Source: Bacteroidetes bacterium UBA7674 (GTDB lineage: Bacteria; Bacteroidota; Bacteroidia; Chitinophagales; Chitinophagaceae). From it: DNA of 64,000 bases. Made by a program: the position numbers and the translations under genes. Shown piece after piece: positions 51,545 to 61,544 of this stretch. Numbering within the stretch: the first letter of the stretch is position 1; the number at the start of each line of letters is the position of its first letter. The notes below the pieces were generated by a model. The model was not told the origin of the DNA and made no database searches. It was given only the letters and a program-made list of their open reading frames with translations. The stretch lies in the NCBI GenBank assembly GCA_002483105.1, contig DLHG01000015.1, forward strand, positions 62,001 to 126,000. Direction: 5' to 3'.

Positions 51545-53704
51545 ATGACCGCACAGTTTTCGAGAGAACAAATACTACATGCACTAAAGCACCACTTCGG
51601 CTACAGCAGTTTCCGTCTGGAGCAGGAACGTGTAATAGAGACCGTTCTTTCGGGGCGCGACGTGCTGGGCATTATGCCAACGGGTGGTGGTAAGTCTATT
51701 TGCTATCAATTACCTGCTGTTTTACTTCCCCGCATTACCATAGTGGTATCTCCATTGATAGCCCTGATGAAAGACCAGGTAGATGCGCTTACTGCCAATG
51801 GCATTGAAGCAGCCTTTCTTAATTCTACGCTATCCACTGCGGAACAAAACAGGATCATCAGAGAAGCCATCGCAGGCAATATCAAATTACTCTATTTAGC
51901 GCCGGAGCGTCTCGGGCCGCAGGCTTTTGAATTTCTCAGGCAACTGAACCCATCCCTCTTCGCGATAGATGAAGCGCATTGTATATCGCAATGGGGTCAC
52001 GACTTCCGACCAGAGTATCTGCAACTGGCTTCGCTCAAAAAACAGTTCCCTGATACACCTGTTGTAGCCCTTACTGCCAGCGCCGATAATCTTACACAGA
52101 ACGATATACTGGATAAGCTGGCATTGAACCAACCGGAAGTTTTTATCTCCAGCTTCAACAGGCCCAATATCTACTATTATGTACGGCCTAAGAAACAAGC
52201 CGTCGCACACATTATAGAATACCTACGCAAGCACCGTGACGACTCCGGGATTATTTATACCCTTAGCCGTAAGTCAACTGAAGAGCTGGCGAGGCGTATT
52301 GCCGAAGCAGGTTTTAAAACAGCATTCTACCATGCTGGTATGGATTCGCGTGAGCGTAGCATGGTACAGGAGGCTTTTCAGAAAGATGATGTGAAGATCA
52401 TCGTTGCCACCATAGCCTTTGGTATGGGCATAGACAAGTCGAACGTGCGTTTTGTGATACACCACGACGTACCTAAAAACATAGAAGGGTATTACCAGGA
52501 GACAGGCCGTGCAGGCCGTGATGGCGGGCATAGTGAAGCGATACTATTTTACTCCATAGCTGATATCATAAAGCTGAAAGGCTTTATTGCCATAGAGCAT
52601 AACCCGCAACAGACAGCCATCTCGGAGAAAAAGCTGAGACAGATGCAGGACTTCTGCGAAAGTGAAATGTGCAGGCGCCAGTATCTCTTACAATACTTCG
52701 GTGAGAGCGCGCCACCCTATTGTGGCAGTTGCGACTATTGCATGAGTAACCTCGAAGAAAAAGATGCTACCGAAAATGCACAGAAGCTACTTTCAGCTGT
52801 AGCCCGCACCGGTGAACGCTGGGGTGCAGGATATATAGTGGACTTTATCCGTGGCTCTGCCAGCGAAAAAATACGCCCGGAACACAAAGACCTGAAAACC
52901 TATGGCATAGGGAAAGGGCTGAAAAAAGAAGAATGGCAATGGATCATTAAGCAACTGCTGACCCACCATATGCTGGAGAAAACCGATAATGAATTTGCTA
53001 CACTTAAACTCAATGCTGCCAGTTGGGAGATACTCAAAGGCAACATGCAGGTGAAGCTGATAGCCCGCAAAGAAGTGGAATCGGTACTAACTGAAACTCC
53101 TGAATATAGTAACGAACTGCTGAAATCCTTGAAAGAAGTTCGCTATTCACTAGCCGAACAGGAGAACGTTCCGGCTTACATTATAGTTGCAGATAACTCT
53201 TTGTTGGAGATAGCCACATTCTTACCGTTAAGTTATACAGAACTGAAACGCATATCGGGTTTCGGCGACCACAAGATCAGTAAATATGGCGCTTCCTTCC
53301 TGAAAGTGGTACAAGACCATTGCAAGGAAAACAGCCTGGAAAGCAAGATCCATTTTAAAACGGGTAAGGCCGAAAAAAAACCAAGAGACAAAAGGACCGG
53401 CCCCTCCGATACCGAGCAAACAACGTTTATGCTCTACCGCCAGGGAATGGGCATAGAAGAAATAGCCCAAACACGGGGATTGAGCACCAATACGATTGAG
53501 GGACACCTGGGAGCTTTTGTGGCCGATGGCACCCTGGATGCCACTAAACTGGTCCCGCAGGAGAAATTGGACAAGATTACCGAGGCGATCAGGCTATCCG
53601 GTGGCCAGACAACCGCAGCCAAACCCATAAAAGACCTACTGGGCGAAGAATTTTCTTATGGGGACATCCGGATAGGGATCGAATACTATAAGAGAAATTT
53701 CTAA
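51545..53704 (+). CDS. recQ: ATP-dependent DNA helicase RecQ
   Basis: 719 residues. Helicase motifs: I MPTGGGKSICYQLPA, II FAIDEAHCISQWGHDFRPEY, III ALTAS, V AFGMGIDKSNVRFVIH and VI ETGRAGRDGGHSEAI. A zinc site (CESEMCRRQYLLQYF … CGSCDYC) and winged-helix region follow, then an HRDC domain (about residues 530-600) and a C-terminal HTH (MGIEEIAQTRGLSTNTIEGH). RecQ unwinds DNA in recombination repair. Full-length. Confidence 0.97.
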   Translation: MTAQFSREQILHALKHHFGYSSFRLEQERVIETVLSGRDVLGIMPTGGGKSICYQLPAVLLPRITIVVSPLIALMKDQVDALTANGIEAAFLNSTLSTAEQNRIIREAIAGNIKLLYLAPERLGPQAFEFLRQLNPSLFAIDEAHCISQWGHDFRPEYLQLASLKKQFPDTPVVALTASADNLTQNDILDKLALNQPEVFISSFNRPNIYYYVRPKKQAVAHIIEYLRKHRDDSGIIYTLSRKSTEELARRIAEAGFKTAFYHAGMDSRERSMVQEAFQKDDVKIIVATIAFGMGIDKSNVRFVIHHDVPKNIEGYYQETGRAGRDGGHSEAILFYSIADIIKLKGFIAIEHNPQQTAISEKKLRQMQDFCESEMCRRQYLLQYFGESAPPYCGSCDYCMSNLEEKDATENAQKLLSAVARTGERWGAGYIVDFIRGSASEKIRPEHKDLKTYGIGKGLKKEEWQWIIKQLLTHHMLEKTDNEFATLKLNAASWEILKGNMQVKLIARKEVESVLTETPEYSNELLKSLKEVRYSLAEQENVPAYIIVADNSLLEIATFLPLSYTELKRISGFGDHKISKYGASFLKVVQDHCKENSLESKIHFKTGKAEKKPRDKRTGPSDTEQTTFMLYRQGMGIEEIAQTRGLSTNTIEGHLGAFVADGTLDATKLVPQEKLDKITEAIRLSGGQTTAAKPIKDLLGEEFSYGDIRIGIEYYKRNF

Positions 53705-53735
53705 TAACTATTAGTTAATGTGACGTAATTATTAT

Positions 53736-53764
53736 AAAAAAACGCCTCTTATTGGCGTTTTTTT
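53736..53764 (+). terminator. Terminator of recQ
   Basis: AAAAAAACGCC pairs with GGCGTTTTTTT (7-nt loop), T-run included. Confidence 0.9.
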
Positions 53765-53862
53765 GCTATTTTGAAGCCTCTTTTTACCCTCGCCACCGTC
53801 AAAACTGCCTTTCAACGGCAAATGATTTATTAAAATATTAAACACATTTTTAACGATTCGTG

Positions 53863-56160
53863 ATGATCAAACATTTATCTTTTAAGAAGATGGTATTAAG
53901 TGCTGTTGCCATATGCTTTACCAGCATTTTTGCATCAGCTTACGACGGACATCAGCCTTTACAGGCTTTTATCAACAGGGAAAAGGCTGAACACAGCTTT
54001 AGAGAAGTCAGTAACCTTTGGGCTAGCGATAATACTTTCCCTAAAAGCAAAGCAACTCCTTTTGTGAAGGATGCTTCCTTTTTCACATTGAATTTCAATA
54101 ACCTGAAGCAATTCATCAGCGCGAACAACAGGTGTATCAACCTGGTGATCCCTAACCCTAATGGCGGGAACTTTGTGATAGAACTGGCGCAGTATGCTGC
54201 TGTAACCGGTAGTTTTGGCGTAGATACTGATAATGGAGTGGAGCAAACCAAGTACAACTATACACAGGGCTTGCATTACAGGGGTGTATTAAACGGCATC
54301 CCGGGCTCTATTGCTGCTTTCTCGTTCTTTAACAACGAGATCTATGGCATCTTCTCTATACCGGGTGTAGGTAACTACAGTATTGTTCCTAATACACTGG
54401 CTTCTACTGTTACAGGCGACGAACATTACATCTTGTACAATGATGCTGACCTGCTGATATCCCCTGAAGGACCGGGTTGTTCTACAGACAACCTGCCCAA
54501 ACTGCCTGATGCATTCAAATCAGCCAGCGCAAACGCAAAAAATGTATTCAGCACTTGTAAAGAGGTCAAGATATATGTAAGAGCCGATTACGAGACATAT
54601 ATTGACAAGGGCAGCAATGTTACTACTGTCACCAATTTCGTTACAGCGATCTTCAATGTGGTTTCTACTATCTACAGAAATGAAGGCATATATGTAGCAT
54701 TACACAAAGTAGTGGTAAATACAGCTACCGATGTGTATCAAACTTTATCTACCAGCTCTTCTTCTAACTTCCTGAACAAGTTCGGACAAGTAACACAAAA
54801 CAATATGGAAGGTGCAGACCTTGCTATGCTATACAGTACCCGAAGTGGTAATATGGGCGGTGTGGCCTGGTTGGATGTTCTTTGTGCAGACTACGACACA
54901 TGGGGAAATAACCACTACGGCCCTTATGCGTTTATGAATATCAATACATCCAATCCTCAGAATTTCCCGGGTTACAGTTGGAATACTTCCGCTACTTCTC
55001 ATGAATTAGGACACAATTTAGGCTCACCTCATACCCATGCATGTGCCTGGAGTGCTACCGGCGTTGGTAATCAGGCCATAGATGGCTGTTACACGCAACA
55101 GGATGGCCCCTGTAGCCTGCTAGGGCCTCAATACCCGACTAATGATGGTACGATCATGAGCTATTGCCACCTCGTGCAAGGTGTAGGTGTTAATCTTGCC
55201 AACGGTTTTGGCCCCCAGCCCGGTAACCTTATCAGGGCTACCGTCGCTACTGCTTCCTGCCCTGTTATTTACATGCCTAATATAGTACAAACTGCCCTGG
55301 CATCTAACGCCAACAGGGAATGTACAGACCCCAACGGAATTACTCACTATTGGCACGATGGCACGAATGCAGATACGTCAGGTGACAGGATAGTTTTGAA
55401 AATAAAGAAAGGATCCAACAACATCGGAAACCTTGATCAACTAGGCTTTGTTGTAAGAGGTGGTACGCTTACAGGTTACGGAACAGGTACAGGTGTGCCT
55501 TTCACTTTACCTACAGGTATTCCCGGATATTTTGTTGACACTAACAAGGCTATGCAACGCTACTGGAGTGTTACTCCTATTACCCAACCTACCACTGCCG
55601 TAGATGTATATATGCCTTACGCTACTACCGATATTAATGATCTGGACGGCGGCATACCGGGAGCGCCTGTTACACAAACGTATATTTCTTTCTATTCTGT
55701 TGTTAGCCCGACAGTCAATCCTGCTCCGCATGCTATGACCGGACTTACTTCTAATAATATTAAGATGTACTCTTACGACGCTACTACAGCCAGCACTACT
55801 AAATGGACGCCTAGTCCGAATGGCCTTACAAAGTATGCGCTGTTCCAGGCTACCTCACTTGTAGGCGGCACGGGCTTTGTCAACTATCTGCATCCGCTTT
55901 CTTCTTTAGGAACTATTAATAAAGCGAACATCATCACGGTGTATCCTAATCCATTCAGCGATAATTGGAGTATTGACGTTCCGCAGGGAGAAAACATGAC
56001 ACTGCAGGTATATTCTACCGACGGTAAAGTGGTACAAACTCAAATACTGAACAGTGGCCAGCTGAATAATATCAACAGTAGCCTGCTACCTGTAGGTATG
56101 TATTTCTATCGCGTAGTAAGTGCTACCGAAATATATACCGGCAGCATCATCAAAAAATAA
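53863..56160 (+). CDS. Secreted reprolysin-like metalloprotease with T9SS sorting domain
   Basis: 765 residues from ATG 53863 (a GTG immediately before it is possible). Signal peptide, a propeptide (about 25-220), then a zinc protease domain with SATSHELGHNLGSPHTHACAW (HExGHNxGxxH, first His380) and the Met-turn TIMSYCH, as in the M12B family. A beta-rich region follows, and the end TVYPNPFSDNWSIDVP to LLPVGMYFYRVV is a type A T9SS sorting domain. The enzyme should be exported and cell-surface bound or released. Confidence 0.93.
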   Translation: MIKHLSFKKMVLSAVAICFTSIFASAYDGHQPLQAFINREKAEHSFREVSNLWASDNTFPKSKATPFVKDASFFTLNFNNLKQFISANNRCINLVIPNPNGGNFVIELAQYAAVTGSFGVDTDNGVEQTKYNYTQGLHYRGVLNGIPGSIAAFSFFNNEIYGIFSIPGVGNYSIVPNTLASTVTGDEHYILYNDADLLISPEGPGCSTDNLPKLPDAFKSASANAKNVFSTCKEVKIYVRADYETYIDKGSNVTTVTNFVTAIFNVVSTIYRNEGIYVALHKVVVNTATDVYQTLSTSSSSNFLNKFGQVTQNNMEGADLAMLYSTRSGNMGGVAWLDVLCADYDTWGNNHYGPYAFMNINTSNPQNFPGYSWNTSATSHELGHNLGSPHTHACAWSATGVGNQAIDGCYTQQDGPCSLLGPQYPTNDGTIMSYCHLVQGVGVNLANGFGPQPGNLIRATVATASCPVIYMPNIVQTALASNANRECTDPNGITHYWHDGTNADTSGDRIVLKIKKGSNNIGNLDQLGFVVRGGTLTGYGTGTGVPFTLPTGIPGYFVDTNKAMQRYWSVTPITQPTTAVDVYMPYATTDINDLDGGIPGAPVTQTYISFYSVVSPTVNPAPHAMTGLTSNNIKMYSYDATTASTTKWTPSPNGLTKYALFQATSLVGGTGFVNYLHPLSSLGTINKANIITVYPNPFSDNWSIDVPQGENMTLQVYSTDGKVVQTQILNSGQLNNINSSLLPVGMYFYRVVSATEIYTGSIIKK

Positions 56161-56178
56161 TCGTTAATGATCTCACAT

Positions 56179-56217
56179 AAAAAAACCTTTCCCGGTTGAA
56201 CCGGGAGAGGTTTTTTT
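56179..56217. terminator. Two-way terminator after the metalloprotease gene
   Basis: AAAAAAACCTTTCCCGG pairs with CCGGGAgAGGTTTTTTT (one mismatch). It serves the plus gene and, by symmetry, possibly the minus gene ending at 56241. Confidence 0.85.
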
Positions 56218-56240
56218 ATGTCTTGTTGTGAGATGTTACC

Positions 56241-59200
56241 TTAAAATGTCCTGTTCACCCCTATCACCCATCTGAATGCCGCGTATTCCGGATTGGCAAA
56301 TGGCGGGCGATTTACTAAGAATGGGAAATCAACCCTGAGTGTCAGTGGCTTTGCCTTATCAAACACACCCCATTTCTTAATAGTGAAGGCAATACCAAGA
56401 CCCGCATCCATCCTTACATCACTCCACATATTGGTAGGTTGCGTCTTGTAGATAGCAGCCGTATCAAAATTGCTGAGCTGCATGATTCCTGCATCTGCAA
56501 ATAAATACAGATCGGTGTGCAGCCAGTTGCGGGTAAATTTAGGTGCAAACTTAATATAGTTGTCAAAATCAACTTCTATATTACCCGATACGCCACCGCG
56601 GCCTTTGTATGCCACAAGCACATTGCCATTGCGTTCATCACCTACATAGTAACCTGCATAGCCACGAAGGTTAAGTCCACCACCTTGTTGAAAATGATTC
56701 ATCTCATCAGGTGAATACGTTCCCCAGCTATCAGGCATAAAACCTTTGCTACGGGTATATTTATCTTCCATCAGCTGCTCAGGATTAGCACCTGCCAGGA
56801 ACAATGCACTCTCGTAAGGAACATTATCGCCCGTACCATAGCGCGCAAATAGTCTTGTCTTCACGTCCAGCTTGCCCAACCTGTTATTGTTGATGCTCTC
56901 AAACTGCGCATAAGAATAGTTGAACGGATTATTATTCCCTGCCAGTATCGGCGCACGAAGACTAAGCGTATAAGCGCCATTGCCATTGAAGTATTTATAG
57001 TTGTGCGTCCACGCTGCGTTCAGCGAGGTATTCATATTTTTCCTGGCGCTGCTCCACTCGTTGGCATAAATGAGGTAGTCCAGGTCATAGCCCGTCTGGC
57101 GCCACATGGTTTGTCCGTATAGCTGCACGAGATTATTAGTATTGCTCTGCCAGTTAAATCCGGCGCGATGATACCAAAGGCCATCCAGCAAGCGACTATT
57201 CAATTGCAATTGCAGCTTAGGATTCTTTAATGATAACGGCGTAGCATAGTTGAACGAATAGTTCAGGAACTGGTACCTGTCGTAATACCCTTCACTTTCA
57301 AAGCCTACATAGTCATAATTTTGTAGTACATGCGTATTCCACCAAACAGCTACATCCAGCTTGTGCATAGTGGCCATGTAGTCGCTTTCCAGGTGCAGGC
57401 CGGCTTTTATACCGTCAACCGGGTTCCACCACAGATCAGGACGTACATGTAAACGTACCTGTTTCCTATCCAGCGGTGTATTGGGCCCCCCATCAAATCT
57501 CAGCCTGAAAGCTTTGGGGCTCAACGGCAATCCTTTTGTCTTGTAATTGTTCACATAGTACTTGTCAGCTAAACGGTAAGATGTATCTATCTGTATGCTT
57601 TTGATACCTGATGGCACTTGTATATGTGCATCGTATGTTGGTTGCGTACCGGCGCTCCAGCCAATCCATTTAGGCAGTGTAGTGGCGCGTGTCTTCTTAG
57701 AGAACCATGTATTGGGAATATAAAAGCTGTGCTTGCTGCCATCTTTCGCCGTTACGGTAAAGTCTATAGGCATCTGCATTTCCCCTTTACGTTTGAAGGT
57801 AACAGCGAAACTGTCGTTACCATCTATTCGCTTGATGCCACCTATTTTGTAGTCGATAGTTTTTGTTGTCTCCAACCACTGGTCGAAGAACCAGGTAAGA
57901 TCTACGTTGGTAAATTCAGTTATGGAATTTCTAAAGTCTTCGAAGTAAGGGTGTGCAAAACGCCATTGATTGAAGTAGTGTTGCATCGCTCCCAGGAACA
58001 GTTCATCACCCAATACATACTGCAGATTGTACAGCATAGTTGCAGGCTTGTAGTACACCAGCCCATAGCCATTCTCATGGTGAATAGCATCACCAAAATC
58101 ATTTGAGTGTGTATTCATTGGCTTGTCATTGCCGTTCAATGCAGCCATCAGGTAGCCTCGGAATACTCTTGCATCCAGAACTTCTGTTGGTTCATAGAAT
58201 TTTCTCCTGTATTTATTCCTTGGCTTTCCTTCCACTACATAGTCCCCATCTATTTCACGCATACCCCATGCTGTGAGGAATTGCGTAAAACCTTCGTCCA
58301 TTGATGCGCGATAGGTTTCATTGTTACCCACCATACCATAGAACCAGTTGTGCCCTATCTCATGCACCAGCAGGCCACGGTAACCCGGGTCTCCGCCACC
58401 ATCCAGTGTCAGCATCGGGTATTCCATACCATCTGCAGCATCAGCAGCGATCATTTTAGGGTATTGATACATGCCGATATCTTCCGAGAATGTCTGGATG
58501 ATCTTAGCTACATACTCGCTGCTGTTCTGCCATTGAACTGCATGAGGTTCCTGCGCAAGGCCTACACACTCTATACCGTTCCAGTAAGTGGTAGAAATAC
58601 GATAAGAAGGGTCAGCAGTAAATGCGAAGTCATGTACGTTGTTAGCTACGAAATGCCATTCTTTGCGCTCATCCTTATTGTAAGGGATAATTGTAGATGG
58701 CGGCTCGTTCCATTTTTTCTGCGCGAAATTCTTTACATCCAGCTTTGCCCGCAGATCATCAGGCAGCATTTCCTTCCTGTTCTTCAATTCACCTGTTGCT
58801 TCAACTATGTAGTTAGATGCAAAGTTCAGCGTTACGTCATAAGAGCCGAACTCGCCGTAAAATTCTTTATTCAGGTGTTGGTAGGTATCCCAGCCAAACT
58901 TAGCATCATACACGCATACCTTAGGATACCACTGCACACCATTGTAGTGCATAAAGCCCCATGCGGGATACATCTTCATACGGCGGCGGGTACCACCCAT
59001 GTCGTAGTAGGTACGGAACTTCATATCAAGCTTCACATGGCCGTTGGGATATAATGGCTTGTCCAGTTTCACACGCATGATGGTGTTGTCAAGCTCTACC
59101 GCCAAAGGTTTGTTGCCCGACGATACCGACTCTATGTTCATACCCAACCCTTGCCCTTCATATTTACCGAGGCGTGTTTTGAATTTCACCTCGCTCTCCA

Positions 59201-59501
59201 TACCACGTAGGTATGAGTTCTTCACGAACGCCTCCTGGTAGAGGTGGAAGAATATCTCGTGGAGCGTGTCCGGGGAATTATTCCAGTACTCCAGCCCCTC
59301 CGTACCACTTATCATGTGCGTGGTCTCATCAAGGCGCGCATTGATTTTATAATGCACGTCCTGTTGCCAGTACGCCTTATGCGGCGGACGGTTCTTCCAA
59401 TATAGCGGATTGTTATCGCTGCGATAAATGTTATTGTATTCCTGTGCAAATATTGCCGTGAACAAACACAGCCCCGTGAGTGTGAGTAAAAGCTTCTTCA
59501 T
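56241..59501 (-). CDS. M1-family metallopeptidase (exported)
   Basis: 1086 residues. Signal peptide (LCLFTAIFAQ). M1 domain: DGMEYPMLTLDGGGDPGYRG (GAMEN equivalent), zinc site LLVHEIGHNWFYGMVGNNE (His380, with Glu ligand 18 residues on) and the tyrosine block YYKPATMLYNL. After about residue 640 comes a C-terminal barrel-like part with repeated aromatic strands and a closing AFRWVIGVNRTF. The C-terminal aromatic strand suggests outer-membrane association. Aminopeptidase activity is expected from the family. Confidence 0.9.
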   Translation of the reverse strand: MKKLLLTLTGLCLFTAIFAQEYNNIYRSDNNPLYWKNRPPHKAYWQQDVHYKINARLDETTHMISGTEGLEYWNNSPDTLHEIFFHLYQEAFVKNSYLRGMESEVKFKTRLGKYEGQGLGMNIESVSSGNKPLAVELDNTIMRVKLDKPLYPNGHVKLDMKFRTYYDMGGTRRRMKMYPAWGFMHYNGVQWYPKVCVYDAKFGWDTYQHLNKEFYGEFGSYDVTLNFASNYIVEATGELKNRKEMLPDDLRAKLDVKNFAQKKWNEPPSTIIPYNKDERKEWHFVANNVHDFAFTADPSYRISTTYWNGIECVGLAQEPHAVQWQNSSEYVAKIIQTFSEDIGMYQYPKMIAADAADGMEYPMLTLDGGGDPGYRGLLVHEIGHNWFYGMVGNNETYRASMDEGFTQFLTAWGMREIDGDYVVEGKPRNKYRRKFYEPTEVLDARVFRGYLMAALNGNDKPMNTHSNDFGDAIHHENGYGLVYYKPATMLYNLQYVLGDELFLGAMQHYFNQWRFAHPYFEDFRNSITEFTNVDLTWFFDQWLETTKTIDYKIGGIKRIDGNDSFAVTFKRKGEMQMPIDFTVTAKDGSKHSFYIPNTWFSKKTRATTLPKWIGWSAGTQPTYDAHIQVPSGIKSIQIDTSYRLADKYYVNNYKTKGLPLSPKAFRLRFDGGPNTPLDRKQVRLHVRPDLWWNPVDGIKAGLHLESDYMATMHKLDVAVWWNTHVLQNYDYVGFESEGYYDRYQFLNYSFNYATPLSLKNPKLQLQLNSRLLDGLWYHRAGFNWQSNTNNLVQLYGQTMWRQTGYDLDYLIYANEWSSARKNMNTSLNAAWTHNYKYFNGNGAYTLSLRAPILAGNNNPFNYSYAQFESINNNRLGKLDVKTRLFARYGTGDNVPYESALFLAGANPEQLMEDKYTRSKGFMPDSWGTYSPDEMNHFQQGGGLNLRGYAGYYVGDERNGNVLVAYKGRGGVSGNIEVDFDNYIKFAPKFTRNWLHTDLYLFADAGIMQLSNFDTAAIYKTQPTNMWSDVRMDAGLGIAFTIKKWGVFDKAKPLTLRVDFPFLVNRPPFANPEYAAFRWVIGVNRTF

Positions 59502-59623
59502 ATCCGGGCATGAAAATACGAAAAGAGGATGATACCCCCTTATGGGGGAATATTAATGTAGAAAAAGAAATGCCGCTTCAATATGATTGAAACGGCATTG
59601 TATATCATGTAGTATATTCTCTA

Positions 59624-60811
59624 TTACTCCTCTTCCTTCGCTGCATTCTTATCTACTTCTTTCAGCAACTTCTTCGCGTTCTTCTTTTCAGGGCCGCCTT
59701 CATCTACTACTGATTTCAATAACTCCGCAGCCCTGTCTTTATTACCCAATTGCTGATAACACTTTGCTACCAGTATCACGGCTTCCTGCCTGCGCGCTTT
59801 ATTGCTGCTACGCATTTCACTGCGCATCCTGTTGATGGCGGCATTGTAGTTGCGCTTATCCATCAGCGTCTTCCCGGCAGCAATGGGATCATTAGGCAAT
59901 TCTTCCACAGGTTCTTTCTTAGGAGCCGGTGCAGGAGCCGGTTGTTCTGCTTTAGGTTGAGGTTTCGGCTCTTCCCTCACCACAGGTTTTGGTGGTTCTG
60001 CTTTGGGCTCTTCTTGTTTTACTACAGGTGGAGCAGGTTTTGCCACAGGTGGCTTTGCTGGTGTTGGTGCAGGTTTAGTAGCAGGTATCGCAGTCGTTTT
60101 TGTTACAGGCTTTGTTGGCGGCACTACTGTTGGCTTCACAGCCGTTACCGGCTGTTTCGCAGTAGTGGCCGCAGGCTTTGTAGTAGTTACAGGAGCCGTT
60201 GCGGGTTTCGTAGTTACAGGCTTCAGCTTATCTTCAGGAGGACCTATCGCGGGTTGTTCTTTCACTGGTGCCGGGTCAGGTTCTGCTACAGGCTCTTCTG
60301 TTGCAGGTTGTTCAGCCATCAATGGTTCTTCTACCACTACCGATTGTTCTTCCTGTTGCGGGGGAGTAGCTACATTCACTACTTCCTCTTGTTGTGGCTC
60401 TTCCGTTTTAGCACCGCTATTGTTCTTCCCTACAGATTGCACAAACCACAGTATGCCCGCACAGGCACCTATTGCTACCAATACCTTCACCCCTGTTATT
60501 AGCGGCTTGGTACTAATCTCTTTGGGCTTCAGGCTCTTTACATATGATGCCGCATTAGAAGCACTTTGCTGTGGTGTTGCTGCTAAGTGGTCGGCAAGAA
60601 AATCAGTGTTCAACTGATTGGCTACCACCAATGCATCCTTGCGGAGTTGCATCCCGTCCATCGCCATACTGCATAGCGGACAACCGTTTATGTGGTGCTC
60701 TATCGCATACACTTCTTCGGTGATCATGTTCCCCGACAGGTAGGCTTCAAACTGCCTCTTGGTAAGGCAGGCACTTCTGTCAAATAAATGTTTTACATCT
60801 TCCTTTATCAT
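59624..60811 (-). CDS. Membrane protein with zinc-finger (anti-sigma-like) N-terminus and TPR-like C-terminus
   Basis: 395 residues. N-terminus: CLTKRQFEAYLSGN … HHINGCPLCSMAMDG, the HxxxCxxC pattern of anti-sigma zinc fingers. A membrane helix lies at about residues 105-125 (VKVLVAIGACAGILWFV). Then come about 180 residues rich in Pro, Ala, Thr, Lys and Glu, and a helical repeat domain (PIAAGKTLMDKRNYNAAINR, then QEAVILVAKCYQQLGNKDRA). Its start overlaps the sigma-factor gene by 4 nt (ATGA), so the two are coupled; I infer it holds the sigma factor at the membrane. Confidence 0.8.
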   Translation of the reverse strand: MIKEDVKHLFDRSACLTKRQFEAYLSGNMITEEVYAIEHHINGCPLCSMAMDGMQLRKDALVVANQLNTDFLADHLAATPQQSASNAASYVKSLKPKEISTKPLITGVKVLVAIGACAGILWFVQSVGKNNSGAKTEEPQQEEVVNVATPPQQEEQSVVVEEPLMAEQPATEEPVAEPDPAPVKEQPAIGPPEDKLKPVTTKPATAPVTTTKPAATTAKQPVTAVKPTVVPPTKPVTKTTAIPATKPAPTPAKPPVAKPAPPVVKQEEPKAEPPKPVVREEPKPQPKAEQPAPAPAPKKEPVEELPNDPIAAGKTLMDKRNYNAAINRMRSEMRSSNKARRQEAVILVAKCYQQLGNKDRAAELLKSVVDEGGPEKKNAKKLLKEVDKNAAKEEE

Positions 60812-61401
60812 GGCCGCACATGTCTGAGTGCTTCCTGCACCTTATGTTTAATGAATATTTTTCCTTTCTGAATGTAGCCCTTCACTTGCTCAGGTGTATG
60901 ACCCGTAGCATTAGCTATTAGTATATGGTCTTTCTTGTTGAAGTAGAACAGCTCTATGCATTCCTTCTGGTCGCGCTCCAAACGCTGAATGATGGTGTAT
61001 ATCAGTTCTGCCACGTTTTCATCCTCGTAGCGGCTATCCACTTCTTCAAATTCCAGTTGTGAGTGGGAAATGATCCTGTTTTGCTTCACCGGAACCGTAT
61101 TGGTGGAGTTCCAGGCTATGTAATTGGTAATAGCCTTCAGTAGCCAGGGCTTAAATTTATCAACAGGTGTTTTTTTCAACTCCTCACTCATTTTGATAAA
61201 AATCTTCTGAGTGGCTTCTTTGGCATCCATAGCATTACTGTAATGATTGTAGCAGATGCCCAGCACAATATGCCCGTATCGCTCAAAAATGGCCAATAAT
61301 GCCCCTTGCTCGCCTTTTTCAGCATACCGGCGGGCCAATTCCTCATCCAGCAAGCGCCTGTAATCCGGTACCAAATCCTGTTTTACTTTTGTTCTGTCCA
61401 T
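60808..61401 (-). CDS. ECF-type RNA polymerase sigma factor
   Basis: 197 residues. Region 2: LAIFERYGHIVLGICYNHYS and DAKEATQKIFIKMSEEL, with KPWLLKAITNYIAWNS. Region 4: IYTIIQRLERDQKECIELFY and ILIANATGHTPEQVKGYIQK-like helix-turn-helix. Length and order are those of an ECF sigma factor. Partner of the zinc-finger membrane protein downstream. Confidence 0.9.
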   Translation of the reverse strand: MDRTKVKQDLVPDYRRLLDEELARRYAEKGEQGALLAIFERYGHIVLGICYNHYSNAMDAKEATQKIFIKMSEELKKTPVDKFKPWLLKAITNYIAWNSTNTVPVKQNRIISHSQLEFEEVDSRYEDENVAELIYTIIQRLERDQKECIELFYFNKKDHILIANATGHTPEQVKGYIQKGKIFIKHKVQEALRHVRP

Positions 61402-61505
61402 ATCCCTTTCCGCAATGATAACAATCCACGCTTATATATTAAAATATATGTGTTCAGACTATGTGGATAAATATACAATACTTATGTTTTTAAACTGCAA
61501 GATGC

Positions 61506-61513
61506 TATATTTG
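61506..61513 (+). promoter_or_regulatory. -7 promoter element of hppA
   Basis: TATATTTG matches TAnnTTTG, 31 nt before ATG 61545. Confidence 0.55.
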
Positions 61514-61544
61514 CCGCCTGATAAATTAACCATTTTACAAATCT

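Noticed and set aside
59750..60617. Long plus-strand ORFs rich in Gly/Val or Arg/Cys opposite the sigma-partner gene
   Set aside because: They mirror the low-complexity Pro/Ala/Thr-rich stretch of 59624-60811 and resemble no protein.
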